Of a stretch of 64,000 bases of DNA, positions 60,914 through 64,000 are shown in pieces. Source of the stretch: Streptomyces puniciscabiei (GTDB lineage: Bacteria; Actinomycetota; Actinomycetes; Streptomycetales; Streptomycetaceae); assembly GCF_006715785.1 (NCBI RefSeq), contig NZ_VFNX01000002.1, positions 744,001 through 808,000 of the forward strand. The letters run 5' to 3'. The position numbers and the translations under genes are program-made. Numbering within the stretch: the stretch's first letter is position 1; every line of letters begins with the position of its first letter. Under the pieces are notes generated by a model. The model searched no databases. It saw only the letters and a program-made list of their open reading frames with translations, and was not told the origin of the DNA.

Positions 60914-61531
60914 TCAGGCTCCGGTCAAGAGCGTGGCCCCCAGCGCCAGCACGGTGAGGGCGACCAGGCCGTCCAGGACCCGCCACGCCGCCGGCCGGGC
61001 CAGGAAACGGCCGAGCAGCCGGGCGCCGAAGCCGAGCGCCGCGAACCAGCACAGGCTGGCGAGCGCGGCGCCGAGCCCGAAAGTCCAGCGCAGCGCGCCC
61101 CGGTCGGCGGCGAGGGAACCGAGCAGGAACACGGTGTCCAGGTACACGTGCGGATTCAGCCAGGTCATCGCCAGGCAGGTCAGGACCGCCCGGCGCCGGG
61201 AACCCGCGGCGTCCCCCTCGGCGCTGAGCCCGGCCGTGCCCGGCACGATCACCCGGCGGGCGGCGAGGACCCCGTAGCCGAGCAGGAAGAGACCGCCGAC
61301 GGTCCCGACCGCCCGGAGAGCCCTGGGCCACGCCACCACGACCGCCCCGACCCCGCCGACGCCGAGCGCGATGAGCAGCGCGTCGGACAGCGCGCAGATC
61401 CCCACCACGGCGAGGACCGCGTCCCGGCGCACCCCCTGCCGCAGGACGAAGGCGTTCTGGGCGCCGATGGCGACGATCAGGGAGAGGCCGGTGCCGAATC
61501 CGGCGGCCGCGGCGGTCAGGGCGTGGTTCAT
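60914..61531 (-). CDS. LysE/ArgO-family amino acid exporter
   Basis: A 205-residue membrane protein with five to six helices. GFGTGLSLIVAIGAQNAFVLRQGVRR at the start and TWLNPHVYLDTVFLLGSLA in the middle are LysE signatures. It exports basic amino acids (arginine, lysine). Divergent from an ArgP/IciA-type LysR regulator gene, 70 bases away, the standard lysE-lysG arrangement. Confidence 0.93.
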   Translation of the reverse strand: MNHALTAAAAGFGTGLSLIVAIGAQNAFVLRQGVRRDAVLAVVGICALSDALLIALGVGGVGAVVVAWPRALRAVGTVGGLFLLGYGVLAARRVIVPGTAGLSAEGDAAGSRRRAVLTCLAMTWLNPHVYLDTVFLLGSLAADRGALRWTFGLGAALASLCWFAALGFGARLLGRFLARPAAWRVLDGLVALTVLALGATLLTGA

Positions 61532-61601
61532 GCGATCGAACCTAAGAAGGCCGACGGTCCGAAGTACAGCTAAACATTCTTACGTATCCTCAGCAGCCGT
61601 G

Positions 61602-62486
61602 ATGACCGACATTCCGCTGGAACAGGTGCGGACCCTGCTCGCCGTGGTAGACGAGGGCACCTTCGACGCCGCCGCGGCCGCCCTGCACGTGACCCCGTCG
61701 GCGGTCAGCCAGCGGGTCAAGGCCCTCGAACAGCGCACCGGCCGGGTACTGCTGCAGCGCACCAAGCCGGTGCGGCCCACCGAGTCCGGCGCGGTACTGG
61801 TGCGCTACGCCCGGCAGCTCGCCCGGCTGGAACGCGACGCCCGGGCCGAACTCGGGCTGAACGGCGCCGGGGAGCCGACCCGGGTGCCGGTGGCGGTGAA
61901 CGCGGACTCGCTGGCGACCTGGTTCCTGCCGGCGCTGACCCGGGTGGCGGGGCTCTGCTACGAACTGCACCGGGAGGACGAGGACCACACGGCGGCCCTG
62001 CTGCGCGAGGGTCTGGTGATGGCGGCGGTGACCACGGCCGCCGATCCGGTGCCGGGCTGCACCGTCCGGCCACTCGGCCGGATGCGCTATCTGCCCGTCG
62101 CCGCACCGGAGTTCACCGCCGCCCACCTCGGCGGACGGCCGCTGCCCGAGGCACTGGCCGAGGCCCCGGCCGTGCTCTTCGACCGCAAGGACGACTTCCA
62201 GGACGCCTTCGTACGCCGGCTGGGCCGGGGCTCCGCCGGACGGCACAGGCACCTGGTGCCCACCTCGGAGGGCTTCCTGGACGCGGTCGCCGCCGGGCTC
62301 GGCTGGGGCATGGTGCCGGAGGTACAGGCGCATCCGCTTCTGGCCGGGGGCCGGTTGGTGCTCCTCGCGCCCGAGGAGTGGATGGACGTCACGCTGTACT
62401 GGCAGCAGTGGAGACTGGACTCCCCCGCGCTGGCCGCACTGGCCGAGGCGGTGACGGCGACGGCCGCCGAGTCCCTACGCCGCTGA
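61602..62486 (+). CDS. LysR-family regulator ArgP/LysG type
   Basis: A 294-residue LysR protein. The helix-turn-helix TFDAAAAALHVTPSAVSQRVKALEQRTG (about 19-46) and MTDIPLEQVRTLLAVVDEG are typical of ArgP/IciA/LysG. The effector domain contains VNADSLATWFLPAL and TSEGFLDAVAAGLGWGMVPE. It should activate the divergent exporter gene when lysine or arginine accumulates. ATG 61602 or GTG 61599. The intergenic region is AT-richer (CTAAACATTCTTACG near 61570), probably the regulator site. Confidence 0.92.
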   Translation: MTDIPLEQVRTLLAVVDEGTFDAAAAALHVTPSAVSQRVKALEQRTGRVLLQRTKPVRPTESGAVLVRYARQLARLERDARAELGLNGAGEPTRVPVAVNADSLATWFLPALTRVAGLCYELHREDEDHTAALLREGLVMAAVTTAADPVPGCTVRPLGRMRYLPVAAPEFTAAHLGGRPLPEALAEAPAVLFDRKDDFQDAFVRRLGRGSAGRHRHLVPTSEGFLDAVAAGLGWGMVPEVQAHPLLAGGRLVLLAPEEWMDVTLYWQQWRLDSPALAALAEAVTATAAESLRR

Positions 62487-62838
62487 CGGCCGCGTCACGT
62501 TTCATCCGTTTCGCACCCCAGGCAAGGCACTGCGGAGTACGGTGGTCGGGCGGTGGCGCGGCGGACGGCGGTCCCGGCCGGATCCCCGCCCCCAACTCCG
62601 CGCCCCCGGTGCCCGGTCGGGTACGGGTGCCCGCGGCCCTGTCGCCCATCCGCCCCCGTTCCCCGGCCTGTTGCACGCATACGACCCGCCCGGGCCGTGC
62701 GCGCGCCCGTGGCCGGATCGCGGCCGTCGCCCGATCCCCTGTCGCCCACGCCGTTTCACCCGGCCCCGACCGGTCACCCGAACCCGCAGTACGCATTCGA
62801 CAGGCACGGACGACTTCGATCGGATCCAGGAGACTTCC
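62487..62838. other. Gene-free stretch of 352 bases upstream of the WhiB gene
   Basis: No frame here shows coding features beyond G+C bias. It must contain the WhiB promoter, but I find no convincing -35/-10 pair. A palindromic CGATCGGATC patch lies close to the WhiB ribosome binding site (62816-62825). Confidence 0.4.
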
Positions 62839-63090
62839 ATGGACAACTGGCGCGACCATGCCGCGTGCCGCCATGAGGACCCCGACCTGTTCTTCCCCAT
62901 CGGCACCACCGGTCCGGCGCTCGTGCAGACCCAGCGGGCCAAGGCGGTCTGCGGCCGGTGCCCCGTCCAGGAGGAGTGCCTGGACTGGGCGCTGGAGACG
63001 GGCCAGGGCATCGGCGTCTGGGGCGGGACGACCGAGCTGGAGCGCCGGGCACTGCACCGTCGCGCCCGCTCCCGGCCACGCTCCGGCTGA
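62839..63090 (+). CDS. WhiB-family Fe-S transcriptional regulator
   Basis: An 83-residue WhiB-like protein. The four cluster-binding cysteines are C10, C38, C41 and C47 (AACRHED, CGRCPVQEEC), followed by the turn GIGVWGG (57-63) and a basic DNA-binding tail (RRALHRRARSRPRSG). Such proteins bind an NO- and O2-sensitive [4Fe-4S] cluster and work with the housekeeping sigma factor. ATG 62839 has AGGAGA 7 bases upstream. Its 3' end is followed by degenerate copies of its last codons. Confidence 0.95.
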   Translation: MDNWRDHAACRHEDPDLFFPIGTTGPALVQTQRAKAVCGRCPVQEECLDWALETGQGIGVWGGTTELERRALHRRARSRPRSG

Positions 63091-63190
63091 CCGGTGCGGC
63101 TCGGGCCGGCCTTGGCGGACGCGGCCGACCCGAGCGACTCCGGCTGACCGGATGGCTCGGGATGACCTGGGCGGCTCCGGCCGGCCCGGC
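63081..63190. repeat. Degenerate repeats of the WhiB gene end
   Basis: CTCCGGCTGACCGG, including the WhiB stop codon, occurs at 63081-63094 and 63138-63151, each followed within a few bases by GGCTCGGG. A third partial copy, CTCCGGCCGG, begins at 63175. The spacing (57 and 37 bases) is irregular. Confidence 0.55.
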
Positions 63191-63206
63191 GCCCGCGGTC
63201 CGGGCC

Positions 63207-63659
63207 TCAGCGGCCACCGCGGCGCAGGGCCCCCCACTCCCGCTCCTGCCGGGCCACCTCCTCCTTCGCCGCGTCGATCACCTCGTCCGCGATCCAGCAC
63301 AGCGGCTCGGCATCACTCACGAGCGGCTCGTTGTCGGGGCCCCGGCCGCTCTCCCGGCCGCGCAGGACCCAGGGACGTACGCCGGGGCCCTTGTCGTGCG
63401 GCAGGTGCGCGTAGTCGTACAGGCGGCGGGCCACCCACAGCTCCATCGACCGGTCCGCCCACCAGTCCTCGACATCGAGCGGATTGGCGGACAGCCCGGG
63501 CATGGGTACGCCGGTGAGGTCGTCGGTGCTGGAGGCCTCGGCCAGGTCGGCGCCGGGCCCCTCGGACCAGCGGACGTACAGGCCCTGGTGCTTCTCCACC
63601 AGGCGGGCCACCTCGGCGAGCGTGGACAGGACCGGCAGGTCCGCCTCCGGTGCGCTCAT
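63207..63659 (-). CDS. DUF6098-like hypothetical protein
   Basis: A 150-residue soluble protein of unknown function. LPVLSTLAEVARLVEKHQGLYVRWSEGPGADL begins it, and MPGLSANPLDVEDWWADRSMELWVARRLYDYAHL and SDAEPLCWIADEVIDAAKEEVARQ follow, which I associate with the Streptomyces DUF6098 family. It ends in a long charged helix. No signal peptide. ATG 63659. The family name is from memory of the pattern and should be taken as tentative. Confidence 0.7.
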   Translation of the reverse strand: MSAPEADLPVLSTLAEVARLVEKHQGLYVRWSEGPGADLAEASSTDDLTGVPMPGLSANPLDVEDWWADRSMELWVARRLYDYAHLPHDKGPGVRPWVLRGRESGRGPDNEPLVSDAEPLCWIADEVIDAAKEEVARQEREWGALRRGGR

Positions 63660-63738
63660 GGCATGACCTCCCTCGACGGCGCCGCGCGACCGGAGTACCC
63701 CCTGGCGCGGGCACGGAATCCGACGGCGGCCCGCGCCT

Positions 63739-64000
63739 TCACGGATCCTCGCGCGGCGGCTCCCGGCCGGGCAGCCGCAGGGTGAAGACCGCGCCCGCGC
63801 CGGGCTCGCTCGCGGCCTCCGCCGTCCCCGCGTGGGCGGCGAGCAGGTGGCGCACGATCGGCAGGCCCAGGCCGCTGCCGCCGGTGCGGCGGCTGCGGGA
63901 CTTCTCGGCGCGCCAGAACCGGTCGAAGACGTGCGTAAGGTCCTCGGGCGCGATGCCCGGGCCGGTGTCGGTGACGGTCAGCACGACGTCGGCGCCGTCC
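63739..64000 (-). CDS. Sensor histidine kinase, C-terminal end (cut by window edge)
   Basis: The last 87 or so residues of a two-component histidine kinase. TVTDTGPGIAPEDLTHVFDRFWRAEKSR is the G1/F box of the ATP-binding domain and GGSGLGLPIVRHLLAAHAG the G2 box. The His-containing dimerisation domain and the sensor lie beyond position 64000. The frame continues to the window edge. The response regulator is expected further along, upstream of this gene. Confidence 0.92.
   Translation of the reverse strand, partial: DGADVVLTVTDTGPGIAPEDLTHVFDRFWRAEKSRSRRTGGSGLGLPIVRHLLAAHAGTAEAASEPGAGAVFTLRLPGREPPREDP

Overview
The window reads as a chromosomal segment of a Streptomyces or very close relative. 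It has very high G+C, codons that almost always end in G or C, frequent GTG starts and one TTG start, many ATGA/GTGA start-stop overlaps, and family content typical of the genus: SigB/F/G-type sigma factors, RsbW-like ATPases, a WhiB protein, GlgE maltosyltransferase, DUF5133, DUF6480 and LigD-type repair ligases. No rRNA, tRNA, CRISPR array, insertion sequence or phage gene was recognised. About 66 protein genes or gene fragments are supported.

Layout. 1-2.8 kb: end of a flavin-dependent oxidoreductase gene, a quinone oxidoreductase and a TauD-type dioxygenase. 2.8-10.3 kb: a fructan/fructoside locus. A Tat-exported GH32 enzyme is divergent from an ABC sugar importer (binding protein and two permeases, no ATPase) and a cytosolic GH32 enzyme, and a convergent LacI regulator ends the set; the divergent promoter region carries an inverted pair of operator-like sites. 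10.3-13.1 kb: two aldo/keto reductases and an XRE regulator. 13.1-14.8 kb: LigD-like phosphoesterase and ligase domains as two adjacent genes; a second small ligase lies at 28.2 kb. 14.9-24.9 kb: cupin, PAS-GAF-SpoIIE phosphatase, peroxiredoxin, DoxX, a MarR gene with two compensating frameshifts, a monooxygenase, an SH3 protein, and GntR and LysR regulators with an EamA exporter. 24.2-27.9 kb: IclR regulator and glycerol kinase, flanked by two gene remnants (SpoIIE-type phosphatase, MFS transporter).

30-35 kb: a stand-alone hemC, and a MarR / ABC ATPase / ABC-2 permease operon whose ATPase has a triplicated 55-residue N-terminal repeat. 35.5-37.6 kb: SigB-type sigma factor, ANTAR protein and VOC protein. 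37.6-49.5 kb: the GlgE alpha-glucan cluster, with glgX and an RsbW-like protein on the minus strand and DUF5133, glgE, treS, maltokinase, glgB and a carboxylate-amine ligase on the plus strand. Trehalose made reversible to maltose (TreS) is phosphorylated (Mak), polymerised (GlgE), branched (GlgB) and debranched (GlgX). 49.5-64 kb: DUF6480, acyl-CoA synthetase, RsbW-like ATPase, type II NADH dehydrogenase, FUSC protein, second SigB-type sigma factor with an RsbW-like partner, cNMP-binding protein, MFS, LysE/ArgP pair, WhiB, and the end of a histidine kinase.

The most unusual signal is shared by the two sigma-factor genes, 22 kb apart in opposite orientation. Each has a GTTT/GGG-type promoter-like pair, then, 10-11 bases later, an identical 18-base element, then an identical 10-base box 33-38 bases further on. 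In both leaders the 18-base element is also the start of a 31-32 codon upstream ORF beginning VLRTGG. One leader can also form two mutually crossing helices. Several genes additionally show degenerate tandem duplication of the sequence around their stop codon. All functional statements come from reading motifs by eye; no database search or structure prediction was run.
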